Below, one piece after another: positions 12,741 to 22,755 of a stretch of 64,000 nucleotides of DNA. The notes below the pieces were generated by a model. The model searched no databases. It was given only the letters and a program-made list of their open reading frames with translations, and was not told the origin of the DNA. The position numbers and the translations under genes were made by a program. The stretch is from Pelobates cultripes (taxonomy: Eukaryota > Chordata > Amphibia > Anura > Pelobatidae): assembly GCA_933207985.1 (NCBI GenBank), contig OW240912.1:196945129-197009128 (forward strand), given 5' to 3'. Position 1 is the first letter of the stretch, and each line of letters opens with the position of its first letter.

Positions 12741-12822
12741 GATAGGAAAATCAGAAGGTTGTCTACCATGAGCAGAAATGTACGTTACAGAAAGTAGAAG
12801 AGACGGAATACACAAGACTCAC

Positions 12823-12913
12823 CTGTTGATGTGCTCCTTCAATATAATACGCTACTGTAAGAACTCCAAGCATGAGCAATAAGGACGTCACCATCCCACG
12901 ACGGTGCCATAGT
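12823..12913 (-). CDS. vmp1: VMP1 internal exon (first transmembrane helix)
   Basis: This 91-bp exon consists of one base completing a split codon followed by 30 codons. The product begins LWHR, continues as a hydrophobic membrane helix rich in Leu, Val and Met, and ends YYIEGAHQQ. It aligns with the first transmembrane helix of VMP1, where the human protein reads LWHRQS...YYVEGVHQQ. On the minus strand the acceptor is CTCCCTCCTAG and the donor GTGAGT. The end phase (0) matches the start of the exon at 10906-11016, giving HQQ then YVQ as in the human protein. Upstream exons coding the basic N-terminus were looked for across 13-64 kb without success. They may lie beyond the window, in a gap, or be too diverged to spot by eye. 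Confidence 0.92.
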
Positions 12914-13579
12914 CTAGGAGGGAGAAATTAAATAAAACCATAGTTAATATCTTAAAACACAAAATAAAATCACAGTCAAAAGTTTGATATAACTGTTTTA
13001 AACCGGTTTGACACTGCACTACGATTTAAAATATGCAACTAAAATGCTGTTATACTTTTTTCTTTAAAGTATTGATGTGTATTTGTCTCTGGAGTGCAAC
13101 ACATTAAGCAAAATAGAAGAGGCAGATGCTTCATATACATTTCTGACATCTCTGCACCCAGATTGGTTGGCTTGTGGACAATAAATTGGGTCAATTAGCA
13201 CTAATATTGCCATGAGACCAAGTTTTTTTTTTTTTTGTCTCCCCGATCTTCGTGCACTATTACATCAGGCTGATAACATTCAGTGAGAAATAATAATAAA
13301 ATCAATTATTGCCTCGTAATTTGTGGCACATTAATCACCAGTTTCTAGGAACATACTCCCATCAACTGTTCTACAAATAGCTTGAACAATTTCAGAAAGC
13401 AAAGTCCAGGCTTCAATATAATAAACTGCTGGGTAGAACTCAGGAGGAATGTGAGGAATACAGAACAATAACCTAATGTGTCCTCCCAACTGCTTTCTAG
13501 CTCTGCCCCAATCCCGGCGCTGCCGACTCCTCCTACCCTGCAGATGTGAACGTCCAACAGTAGAACTATGATAAAAATT

Positions 13580-13805
13580 AAATTCCCCATAGGAAAGCAT
13601 TAATTCAGTTCTTTCCCATGGGGCTTTGGCGTCATATTACTGAATTTTACACAGTCTGTGCTGCTGAAGCACCTCTAGTGGCTGTCAGTAAGACAGCCAC
13701 TAGAGAATAAGTTAATGTAAACATTGCAGTTTCTCAAAAAAAATGCAATGTTTTACATTGCAGGATTAAGTGGGAAAGGGTACTGAACCAGGACCACTTC
13801 ATTGG
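13580..13805. mobile_element. MITE remnant with internal hairpin
   Basis: Contains TAGTGGCTGTC...GACAGCCACTA (near 13675-13704) and then GCAGTTTCTC, in the same order as the MITE at 29031-29475. It ends near CCAGGACCACTTCATT. The outer terminal repeats are missing or too diverged to define. Confidence 0.55.
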
Positions 13806-13896
13806 AGTAGCCAAATGAAGTAGAGAAGAAAACAAAAATATATAGGTGGAGTAAAGAGGTTAATGAAAATGTGAGTTTTCATGAAATTGTTAAAAG

Positions 13897-13898
<2 letters not shown>

Positions 13899-13955
<57 letters not shown>
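13899..13955. repeat. (TA)n microsatellite
   Basis: An uninterrupted TA run of about 50 bp. Confidence 0.95.
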
Positions 13956-13959
<4 letters not shown>

Positions 13960-14292
13960 TAATAAACAATTGTATGTGATAAGGGAGTTTGCTCCAGGAA
14001 ACACTGGAGACTTAGACACAGAGAGGAGTAAAGTAATTAGTAGGTGATAAATGGAGTAGTAAGTTGGGTTAGTGATTGACTTCAGTTATTACTGGGTTTA
14101 TTTGGAAGAAATTAGCAAATGTTCTAAGTAGACGTTTGCACACTGTAGAAATATAGAATTCTAAAGCAGAAAATAAAAAGTACATATTTTATATCACCCT
14201 ATTTTCTGGTATCAATATGTATAATACACATATCAATCTATACACAATGCCAACATATATTTAATTGTGAGATCTAATGTAACATTCTTTAT

Positions 14293-14428
14293 CAAGGCTA
14301 AGCAACCTTTGGCACTCTAGCTTTTGTGGATTATATTTCCCATAATGCTTTTTTCGGCCATAATGCTGGCAAAGCATCAGAAAGATGAAGTCCACAACAA
14401 CTGCAGAGCCGAAGACTGCCCTCACCTG
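14293..14428. mobile_element. Short hAT-type MITE
   Basis: A 136-bp element beginning CAAGGCTAAGCAACCTTTGG and ending GAAGACTGCCCTCACCTG. The interior is an imperfect hairpin (TTGTGGATTATATTTCCC against GATGAAGTCCACAAC). Layout and termini match hAT non-autonomous elements of the MER5 style. The flanking 8 bp do not match, so the target duplication is lost. Confidence 0.65.
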
Positions 14429-15099
14429 TTCAACACATAGCAACACTGCAAAGCATGCCCATATTTAGAACTAGTCAAAATCTGCACACAAGAAATCTTT
14501 CACAGATTAACAATTTGCATGGATACCCGTTACCCCTTAAACTACTCAAGCTCTTGTAAAAGAGCATGACATTTTAATTATACATTATGCCAACAGATAT
14601 GCTAGCAAATGTATAGATTGAGATAGGCATTTCTTCTGCTTCTCACTCAAATCTTTGGCATATACTGTACGCTGATGATTTGCGTGACAATGGAGAGCAA
14701 AGACTACATCTCAGAGGCAGTCCTTCTGCTCTCTTAAGCATAGCAACCACAGTGCATGCGCAGTTGTTGATATGGAAATTCCATATCCGACAGTGCTAGC
14801 ACTTGCTAGGGAGGAACAAAGTGAGAAACCGCACTCCATTCAGATGCCAGCATGCTTGCAACAATTCCAGCCTATCACCTTCACCTTGCCTTTTTTGGAA
14901 AAGTATCTCCAAGAGAAGCAAATCACAGAAGACGTGAGGAACGCAGGAGCATAGACTGGAGGTGGGTGTTACACAAAGAGTAAAACTCACAAAACTCTAA
15001 AGATGGTGGTACTGGGACTCAGATAAAGTGAGTATATCTCAATATTTTACATTAAATACATGATGTTTCCTTGTGATATATGACATATCATCTATATAT

Positions 15100-15231
15100 A
15101 TTAGAAAACTGTATGAGGACAAATGGTTAGGTTGAAAGAGTAGTAAAAATATGAGGATATATATGGAGTAAGGTGAAAGGGGTAAACCTGATGAGAATGG
15201 GAGAAGAGGGTGTGGTGTGTGAATGTGAGCA
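15100..15231. repeat. Perfect 131-bp duplication, copy 2, inside a microsatellite
   Basis: Identical to 12609-12740 in direct orientation. On the left it abuts ATCTATATATA and on the right it runs into (AC)n, so the copy appears to sit inside a TA/CA microsatellite. Confidence 0.9.
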
Positions 15232-15569
15232 CACACACACACACACATACATACGGGGCAATTGAAGGTTAGTTGATTTTTACATTGCAGGTACACTTTA
15301 AAAAAAACAACATGATCATAAGGAAATATAAATCATGATGGGAGTACATGTTCACTTACAGTAACATTATCATGCTAAACTACATGAACGAGTTTCAGAT
15401 GTAAACCAGCAGGTAAATAAAAGCATGCCACAATAACAAACTACTTACATAGTGCTTTCTTCCCAGAGGAGACAGAGCAATTAGGACTTACTCTCAGACT
15501 TGATCAAACAGGCAGCTGCTAAACAAATATTACCCAACAAAAAGCAACGTGGAAAAATAAAAGGCTGAG

Positions 15570-15655
15570 TGGAGTCTGTACGGAATCGAACACGTGACTG
15601 TGGTCTGAAGATGTTCCACATTCATTGTATTAATTAACTGAGCCATCTACACAGT
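15570..15655 (-). repeat. tRNA-like sequence, probably a SINE head
   Basis: On the minus strand it reads GATGGCTCAGTTAATTAAT (A-box like) and about 45 bases later GTGTTCGATTCCG (B-box like). A proper acceptor stem does not form, and the anticodon arm is not convincing. A tRNA-derived SINE remnant is more likely than a functional tRNA gene. Confidence 0.4.
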
Positions 15656-15949
15656 TTATGTAATCGTTGTGGTTGCCCTCTGTATTACCTCTCTCAGTTT
15701 TTTTTCGCTTTAATTTAATTATTTGGGAGAAACAAAAACACCTGTACAAAATTTGCTGTATTATTTTAATTCAGTAGTACTAAAGGAGAATTTTAACTTT
15801 GCAGGATTTCTACTATATTTGCTAATCTATACGTAGTAAACTATATTTATATTTGTGAGGTGTCGGAAAGCCGGAAGTGTCAGATTTGCGTTCCAAGCTG
15901 GAACACTTCTCGATGCAACCTGGTGCAATCTCACGCTGATAAGTAATTA

Positions 15950-16558
15950 CAGTTGCAAGAAAAAGTATGTGAACCCTTTGGAATGATATGGATTTCTGCA
16001 CAAATTGGTCATAAAATGTGATCTTATCATCATCTAAGTCACAACAATAGACAATCACAGTCTGCTTAAACTAATAACACACAAAGAATGAAATGTTGCC
16101 ATGTTTTTATTGAACACACCATGTAAACATTCACAGTGCAGGTAGAAACAGTATGTGAACCCCTAGACTAATGACATCTCCAAGAGCTAATTGCAGTGAG
16201 ATGTCAGCCAACTGGAGTCCAATCAATGAGATGAGATTGGAGGTGTTGGTTACAGCTGTCCTGCCCTATAAAAAACACACACCAGTTCTGGGTTTGCTTT
16301 TCACAAGAAGCATTGCCTGATGTGAATGATGCCTCGCACAAAAGAGCTCTCAGAAGACCTACGATTAAGAATTGTTGACTTGCATAAAGCTGGAAAGGGT
16401 TATAAAAGTATCTCCAAAAGCCTTGCTGTTCATCAGTCCACTGTAAGACAAAATGTCTATAAATGGAGAAAGTTCAGCACTGCTGCTACTCTCCCTAGGA
16501 GTGGCCGTCCTGTAAAGATGACTGCAAGAACACAGCGCAGACTGCACAATGAGAAACA
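15950..16558 (+). mobile_element. Tc1-like transposon, 3' part missing
   Basis: Preceded by TA, it begins CAGTTGCAAGAAAAAGTATG, the terminal inverted repeat also found reversed at 1935. It then carries a transposase start and breaks off near 16558, where unrelated repeat sequence and an LTR element follow. No right-hand inverted repeat is present nearby. Confidence 0.85.
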
Positions 16559-16574
16559 TAGAAACATAGTGTAA
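16326..16574 (+). pseudogene. Tc1 transposase, N-terminal fragment
   Basis: This 82-codon ORF is the N-terminal helix-turn-helix part of a Tc1/mariner transposase. It contains [20 protein letters not shown], then [15 protein letters not shown] (first HTH), then [11 protein letters not shown], the link to the second HTH. In Tc1 elements this region binds the terminal inverted repeats. The DDE catalytic domain (about 250 more residues in a ~340-residue family) is absent because the element is cut near codon 78; the last few codons belong to unrelated sequence. It cannot encode an active transposase. The start is the first of two adjacent Met codons, as is usual in this family. Confidence 0.9.
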
Positions 16575-17785
16575 CGGACCGTTTTGCACAAAAGGGGAAA
16601 AAACCGCTTAGACGATAATCCCCTTTCGGAGACAGGCACAGCTACTGAATAATCACCAAAACTCACGAACCGCCAATAAGTGAATGCTCCAAACTCCCGA
16701 ACGGCATACAAGGGAATAAGGTAGCACTTCAAATAAACTAACAGGAACCATACGAATAGCTGCTAGCAGACGAGCAGGAAAAGCTCCCAAGCGGCTTACA
16801 CTCCTGGCAATCAGTCCTTAGCAGTATACAGTAAATCCCCCCAAAGACGAGACAAGGCTCCGTGTTGAGGGTCAAGCAGTGGTCTGTTTAATGAGGGCTA
16901 CCTGCCCAGCTTTTATGCAGGTCTCCCACCTGGTGGACACTCCCTAGGGGACCAAATGGGAGACTGTGACAAGGGACAGACAAGTATACAAAAAGGACAC
17001 ACAGTCACAGTATATTCCCACAATGCATCCTGGCTTCCTCCCCTCTGCCCTGGGAGATAATTGGGAAGTAACTCAATTATCTCCCAAGACAAAGGCAAAA
17101 CTCCATTACACACGTGGGAACACCAAACCAGCATAACACTTTAAAATGCACAAAGTAACATTTACTACATAAACCACAGACATGTAACATATCCCCAGAT
17201 AGCTCAGGTCTGAGTGCACATTATTAGTGAATGGCACTCAGACTACACGAATACAGTTCAATCGCCATGGAGCCAAAGTCTTTACAGTCAGTTTCATACG
17301 AATGGGCTCCATGGGATTCCTATCTGGGGTATAAGATATTCACACAAAAATACCGAACACCGGGTCATTCGTGTGCTTTCCCGAACAAGAAGGGAGGTCG
17401 GCGGCTTCAGCGGTGTTCGCGCAAAACTGTGTCCGATTTTAGTTCCATAAAAATAGAGGCGAACACCGCTGTTCATTCGTATGGTTTAAAATGGCCGCGA
17501 CCTCGTGTTCGGGATACGAACGGCGGCCACCCAGCGTTCATCAATTAAGCTGCGGTTAACCGCAGCTTCAGGAAGGTTAATTGCCGGCACACTCCAGCTC
17601 CCAGGTGGTCCAGTCATTCGTACGGTTGTTCGGTAGATTGAACTACCGAACAACCGGCAGAAAAGCACGAATACAGCTTTTCTGCATGCAAAAATAAAGT
17701 CTTTTAAAAGGGGGCCATAGTCCAAAGGCAGCAGGCGAGCAACCAGGCTTCTCCAATGCAATGTGGTGAGACTGGTCTCGTCACA
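16570..17785 (-). repeat. 3' long terminal repeat
   Basis: This is 1216 bp with TG...CA ends. In minus orientation it carries a TATA-like CATAAAAG (near 16910-16920) and, about 25 bp later, ATTAAA (16887-16892), a plausible polyadenylation signal. Hairpins: 17051-17085 (12-bp stem), a perfect 22-bp palindrome at 17547-17568 and a 14-bp stem at 17623-17656. The ORFs within it are incidental. Confidence 0.9.
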
Positions 17786-17800
17786 TCTCTCCCCTTTTCC
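17786..17800 (-). promoter_or_regulatory. Polypurine tract of the LTR element
   Basis: On the minus strand GGAAAAGGGGAGAGA directly abuts the TGTGACG start of the 3' LTR. This is the expected position for the plus-strand primer and fixes the element's orientation. Confidence 0.85.
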
Positions 17801-17965
17801 AAACAGACTAACAGGGTATCTGACCTCCTGCCGGTCAGTGCCCTTGTTAGTCCAGCAGCCCACCCACAACAAATAATAAACAGCACAGCCCACCCACAAT
17901 AAATGGTTACTACACCTGGGTAAAGGGAAAGCTTGTCCATGTCCAGGTGCCTCACCACGGCTGTG

Positions 17966-19920
17966 CTAGGTACGGGTACGCTGACTTGGTGGGTTGCTGC
18001 GTGGGCAGAGACCAGCGGCACTCTGCCCTGTTGCCAGCGCTACTGGGAGGGTAGCCTGGTGGAAGCCTGGTTGTTGGAGGGGGAGACCGACTGTCTCCCC
18101 TTTAAATACACCGCTCTGCTGCTGCTGCTGGAGACTGACTGTCTCCCCTTTAGATGCACAGTCCTGCTGCTGGAGACCGACCGTCTCCCCTTTGGTTACC
18201 CATCTCTGCTGCTGGAGGGGGAGACCGACTGTCTCCCCTTTGGCTAAACAGCCCTGTCGCTGGGGGGCAGGACCGACCGTCCCTACCCCCTGTGCTGGCA
18301 GTGTAGAGACTACGGTCCCATCTGCACGGTTGTGGGGCTTACTGTCTCCCCTTTGTGCATTAAGCTGCCGCTGGGGAGAGGGGGTAACAAGCTCCTCTCC
18401 CATACATACTTCCAGCTGTGGGGGAGGGAGACCGACTGTCTCTGCTCCCAATACAGAGTCCTGCTGCTGGGGTAAGGAGACTGGGCTCTCTATTCCCGGT
18501 AGGACACTCTGCCGCTGGGGAATGGAGACGGGGCTCCCAATTCCCAATAATCTGTGCTGCCGCTGGGGAATGGAGACTGGGCTCCCAATTCCCAAAGCAT
18601 CATACTGCCGCTGGGGAATGGAGACTGGGCTCCCAATTCCCAAAGCATCATACTGCCGCTGGGGAATGGAGACTGGGCTCCCAATTCCCAAAAAATCACG
18701 CTGCAGCTGGGGAGGGAGGACACTGCTCTCCTCTCCCTGGACTTCACACTGCCTTCCCGGCATATCACTTGGCTGCTGGGGGCAGGAACAACTACCTCTG
18801 CCCCCTGTAACTCAGCCTGCCGCTGGGGAGGGAGGACACTGCTCTCCTCTCCCTGCACTTCACACTGCCTTCCCGGAATATCACTCTGCTGCTGGGGGGC
18901 AGGAACAACTACCTCTGCCCCCTGTAACTCAGCCTGCCGCTGGGGAGGGAGGACGCTGTTCTCCTCTCCCTGCACTTTACACTGCCTTCCCGGCATATCA
19001 CTCTGCTGCTGGGGGGCAGGAACAACTACCTCTGCCCCCTGTAACTCAGCCTGCTGCTGGGGAATGGAGCTCAGGCTCCCAATTCCCTGCAATATCTCCC
19101 GCTGGGGAATGGAGTTCGGGCTCCCAATTCCCTGCAATTCATTCTGCTGCTGGGGGACAGGAGCGACTATCTCTGTCCCCTGTAACTCAGCCTGCCGCTG
19201 GGGAATGGAGCTCAGGCTCCCAATTCCCTGCAGGACCGGTGGAGAGACCTCGGTCCCATCTCTACCGGCCACCTGGGGTTCTTCCCAGAAAATATCCACA
19301 ATGTCTTCCCAGCTGAATGGGTCTGGCTCTGGGTCTGTCATGCTGCTCTCCTGCTGAGCCTTCTGGCTGTATTGAAACAGCTGCTGGTAGCCCTGTTCTA
19401 GCTCCATCTCCCGGGTTACCAGGTGGACCAGGTCTTGCTCAATTTTGTGAGCGTCGTCCCAGTCATACCTGCTCTCCCTCCACTCCCAGAGATCACTGAA
19501 CCAGGCTTGTGTAGGGCTCCCAAATTCAGGATCTGAAAAAGCCTCCCATAACAAGCCAGGACCATCAAACTCCTCTCCCTCTGGCTTGTCATGCTCGGCT
19601 GTCCAGGGTAGGTACTGTGCCCCATACCACCAGAGCGCCTGGTAGGCATCTTCTAGCCACAACTCCTGCCATACTAGGTGTTCCAATTTCCTCACCCATT
19701 CCTCCAGGGGCTGCTCTCCCAGGAAGGGCATCCGCAGGGCTACTCGCTTCTGCAACCGCTGGTCTTCCTTGGGGAGTCTCTTGCCCCGCTGGTACTCCAC
19801 AATACCCAGTGCCTGGTACCAGATGCCTTTACGGACTGCATCTCGGTCATCCATGGCACCCTCGTCATACTCCACTGCTGGTTCCATGCTGGTGCTGTCA
19901 GGGTCGCTGTACTGGGACAT
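17966..19920 (-). pseudogene. Repeat-rich protein of the LTR element (Gag position), one frameshift
   Basis: The reading frame opens with MSQYSDPDST at 19920 and runs about 650 codons to 17966, broken by a one-base loss in a G run at 18778-18782 (five G; sister repeats have six). Residues 1-210 are acidic and Trp-rich with helical character (e.g. WYQALGIVEYQRGKR). After that come tandem Pro/Gln-rich units: a ~39-residue unit (contains AEVVVPAPQQQ) repeated about three times, a 16-residue unit (GIGSPVSIPQRQ) four or more times, and KGETVGL/QQQ units near the end. I see no CCHC knuckle, protease or RT motif. Its place after the primer site suggests a Gag-like structural role, which is inference; I do not recognise the family. 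The opposite-strand ORFs here are shadows of the GC-rich repeats. Confidence 0.7.
18495..19230. repeat. Coding minisatellite in the Gag-position ORF
   Basis: A 48-bp unit (CTGCCGCTGGGGAATGGAGA...) is tandemly repeated at about 18510-18700. A ~117-bp unit containing GGGGGCAGGAACAACTACC recurs three times at 18710-19060. All units keep the minus-strand reading frame except at the 18778 G run. Confidence 0.9.
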
Positions 19921-19989
19921 GCGTTGCCCTCAAATTGTAAAATCCAAAGAAATGGTGTCTCCTGTAGCTGTCCTTCTGGTTGTAGGAAC

Positions 19990-20011
19990 GATCCCGCCGC
20001 TTGCCACCAAT
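19990..20011 (-). promoter_or_regulatory. Primer-binding-like site of the LTR element
   Basis: Two bases after the 5' LTR end (minus strand), the sequence reads TGGTGGCAAGCGGCGGG. It starts with TGG as expected for pairing with a tRNA CCA end. The tRNA cannot be named from sequence alone. Confidence 0.6.
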
Positions 20012-21230
20012 TGTAACGGACCGTTTTGCACAAAAGGGGAAAAAACCGCTTAGACGATAATCCCCTTTTCAGAGACAGGCACAGCTACTGAATAATCACC
20101 AAAACTCACGAACCGCCAATAAGTGAATGCTCCAAACTCCCGAACGGCATACAAGGGAATAAGGTAGCACTTCAAATAAACGAACAGGAACCATACGAAT
20201 AGCTGCTAGCAGGCGAACAGGAAAAGCTTCCAAGCGGCTTACACTCCTGGCAATCAGTCCTTAGCAGCATACAGTAAATCCCCCCAAAGACGAGACAAGG
20301 CTCCGTGTTGAGGGTCAAGCAGTGGTCTGTTTAATGAGGGCTACCTGCCCAGCTTTTATGCAGGTCTCCCACCTGGTGGACACTCCCCTAGGGGACCAAA
20401 TGGGAGACTGTGACAAGGGACAGACAAGTATACAAATAGGACACACAGTCACAGTATATTCCCACAATGCATCCTGGCTTCCTCCCCTCTGCCCTGGGAG
20501 ATAATTGGGAAGTAACTCAATTATCTCCCAAGTCAAAGGCAAAACTCCATTACACACGTGGGAACACAAAACCAGCATTATACTTTAAAATGCACAAAGT
20601 AACATTTACTACATAAAACACAGACATGTAACATATCCCCAGATAGCTCAGGTCTGAGTGCACATTATTAGGTGAATGGCACTCAGACTACACGAATACA
20701 GTTCAATCGCCATGGAGCCAAAGTCTTTACAGTCAGTTTCATACGAATGGGCTCCATGGGATTCCTATCTGGGGTATAAGATATTCACACAAAAATACCG
20801 AACACCGGGTCATTCGTGTGCTTTCACCGAACAAGAAGGGAGGTCGGCGGCTTCAGCGGTGTTCGCGCAAAACTGTGTCCGATTTTAGTTCCATAAAAAT
20901 AGAGGCGAACACCGCTGTTCATTCGTATGGTTTAAAATGGCGCGACCTCGTGTTCGGGATACGAACGGCGGCCACCCAGCGTTCATCAATTAAGCTGCGG
21001 TTAACCGCAGCTTCAGGGAGGTTAATTGCCGGCACACTCCAGCTCCCAGGTGGTCCAGTCATTCGTACGGTTGTTCGGTAGATTGAAACTACCGAACAAC
21101 CGGCAGAAAAGCACGAATACAGCTTTTCTGCATGCAAAAATAAAGTCTTTTAAAAGGGGCCATAGTCCAAAGGCAGCAGGCGAGCAACCAGGCTTCTCCA
21201 ATGCAATGTGGCGAGATTGGTCTCGTCACA
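20012..21230 (-). repeat. 5' long terminal repeat
   Basis: This is 1219 bp and near-identical to 16570-17785, with a handful of 1-bp indels and substitutions (for example in the hairpin loop near 21085). It has the same TATA-like, ATTAAA and palindrome features. Confidence 0.9.
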
Positions 21231-21835
21231 ACGTCCAAGATGCATTATCTTGCACTTATCCACATTAAATGTCAGTTGCCACAACTCTGACCATTTTTCT
21301 AGTTTACATAAATCATTTGCCATTTGGCTTATCCCTCCTGGAACATCAACCCTGTTACATATCTTAGTAGAATCAGCAAAAAGACATACCTTACCATCAA
21401 GACCTTCTGCAATATCACTAATACAAATATTAAAGAGAATGGGTCCAAGTACAGATCCCAGAGGTACCCCACTGGTGACAAGCCCAAGCTTTGAATATAC
21501 TCCATTGACTACAATCCTCTGTTACCTGTCACTCAGCCACTGCCTTACCTATTCAACAATATTGCAATCCATACTTGCAGTTTATTGATAAGCCTTCTAT
21601 GTGCAAGTGTCAAAAGCCTTACTGAAATCTAGGTAAGCAATGTCTACTGCACCACCCTGATCTATAATTTTAGTTACCCAATCAATAAGATTAGTTTGGC
21701 ATGATCTCCCTGAAGTAAACCCATGTTGTCTCTGATCTTGAAATCCATGTGTTTTTAGATGTTCAACAATCCTATCCTTTAACATGGTTTCCATCACTTT
21801 CCCCACTACTGAAGTAAGGCTTACTGGCCTGAATC
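21231..21835 (-). pseudogene. CR1/L2-clade LINE reverse transcriptase remnant
   Basis: Read on the minus strand, it encodes GKVMETMLKDRIVEHL, QHGFTSGRSCQTNLIDW, VDIAYLDFSKAFDT, then after frame breaks GSVLGPILFNICISDI and FADSTK. These are successive RT finger and palm motifs of the CR1/L2 group. The catalytic YADD-type motif reads FADS, so one essential Asp is lost, and frameshifts near 21608 break the frame. Its left edge coincides exactly with the LTR end at 21230, so the LTR element probably inserted into or beside this LINE. It is a non-functional fragment. Confidence 0.85.
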
Positions 21836-22017
21836 GTAGTCATACATACAAAGAGCGTCAACAGGTAACAGTACATATTTGTAGTCACATCTTATTAAAA
21901 ACCGTAACATGCAATCATGCATTTCCTTATCATTGTATATTTATACATTTTGTCTGGTTGGTTTTAATGTTCTTGATGACATTACATAAAAAATAATAAT
22001 AGAGACCTTAGGTGGGG

Positions 22018-22394
22018 GTTCAACCCAAGATTAGGGAGACCCCACCACCCAGGGAATCTAATGGACACTTTGGTAGACACTCCAGAAGTGTCCTAGGGCT
22101 TAACCCCTGAATAATAAACGAAATAGAAAAAGAAAGATACTCAAAACACTGGAAGTACTCCTGCAATTCGAGTTAAGTCTGGAATTAAATAGTAAAGATT
22201 CGATCTGTGGACAAATAATGTTAACAATAGTAATGTAGGAGGATTCCTACTTATCCCAGACCTTAAAGACATCCAATGTGAAGTGATAACTACCAAGCCT
22301 TTCGGCTAAACCTCTCACTTATCTACCGTGTCAATAAAAGGCCTCAGACTACTGACTTTATTAATAACTCGATAGGTCACAGTCTGTATTTTAA
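22018..22394. other. Non-coding stretch downstream of the gypsy remnant
   Basis: No gene. It may contain the 3' end or LTR of the gypsy element whose integrase remnant lies at 22395-22655, but no paired LTR is available to define it. Confidence 0.35.
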
Positions 22395-22655
22395 TTATAG
22401 ATCAATACTAATAGAATCACGGAGGTCATTCCTGAACTCTAGAACCACCAGTAGGGGTACCGTTATTGGTGACAGTTCCTTCCCAGTGTTCCCTAATGAG
22501 GTCCAAAGGACACTTTCCTTCCGAATAGTAATTAGAACGGAAAGAACCCTGTGGACTCCTGGGGTACCTCTCGGTAGGCGAAGAGCAGATGGGGGAGAAA
22601 CCTTTCCAAGTCTTTCTGGGTATCCATGAACGTACGGAGCATTTGTTTTAATGTT
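22395..22655 (-). pseudogene. Ty3/gypsy integrase C-terminal remnant
   Basis: Adjacent to the assembly gap, the minus strand encodes LKQMLRTFMDTQKDLERFLP then LLFAYREVPQESTGFFPF. This is the conserved LLFAYREVPQ.STGFSPF block near the end of the gypsy integrase core. Beyond it the frame shifts; the remaining ~80 codons in another frame still resemble the downstream region only vaguely. The rest of pol lies in or beyond the gap, so it is a remnant. Confidence 0.75.
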
Positions 22656-22755
22656 NNNNNNNNNNNNNNNNNNNNNNNNNNNNNNNNNNNNNNNNNNNNN
22701 NNNNNNNNNNNNNNNNNNNNNNNNNNNNNNNNNNNNNNNNNNNNNNNNNNNNNNN
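22656..22755. other. Assembly gap (100 N)
   Basis: Exactly 100 N, the usual placeholder for a gap of unknown size. Left of it is gypsy pol, right of it a DIRS element. Confidence 0.99.

Larger units (their letters stand above)
11017..12822 (-). other. VMP1 intron between the two recognised exons
   Basis: This 1806-bp GT-AG intron on the minus strand contains a TTAA-flanked MITE (11849-12342) and one copy of a perfectly duplicated 131-bp segment (12609-12740). I see no additional exon in it. Confidence 0.85.
16570..21230 (-). mobile_element. LTR retrotransposon lacking pol
   Basis: Two long direct repeats, TGTAACGG...CGTCACA on the plus strand (16570-17785 and 20012-21230), flank a 2.2-kb interior. 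On the minus strand the 5' LTR is 20012-21230, followed by a primer-binding-like TGGTGGCAAGCGGCGGG, one long repeat-rich ORF, a purine tract (GGAAAAGGGGAGAGA) and the 3' LTR. No protease, reverse transcriptase, RNase H or integrase sequence is present, so mobilisation would need proteins supplied in trans. The LTRs differ at roughly 20-25 positions over 1.2 kb by eye, which indicates recent insertion. The 5 bp on each side (CATAG, ACGTC) do not match. The insertion lies between a CR1 remnant on the right and a fragment reading GAAACATAGAAACATAG on the left. Confidence 0.88.

Noticed and set aside
15570..15655. Functional tRNA gene on the minus strand
   Set aside because: A- and B-box-like motifs exist but the acceptor and anticodon stems do not form well; a SINE remnant is more likely.
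17994..19316. Long plus-strand ORF (440 codons) opposite the LTR-element protein
   Set aside because: It lies antisense to the minus-strand ORF in GC-rich tandem repeats, has Cys/Trp/Pro-rich repetitive composition and no motif. The element's orientation is fixed as minus by the purine tract.
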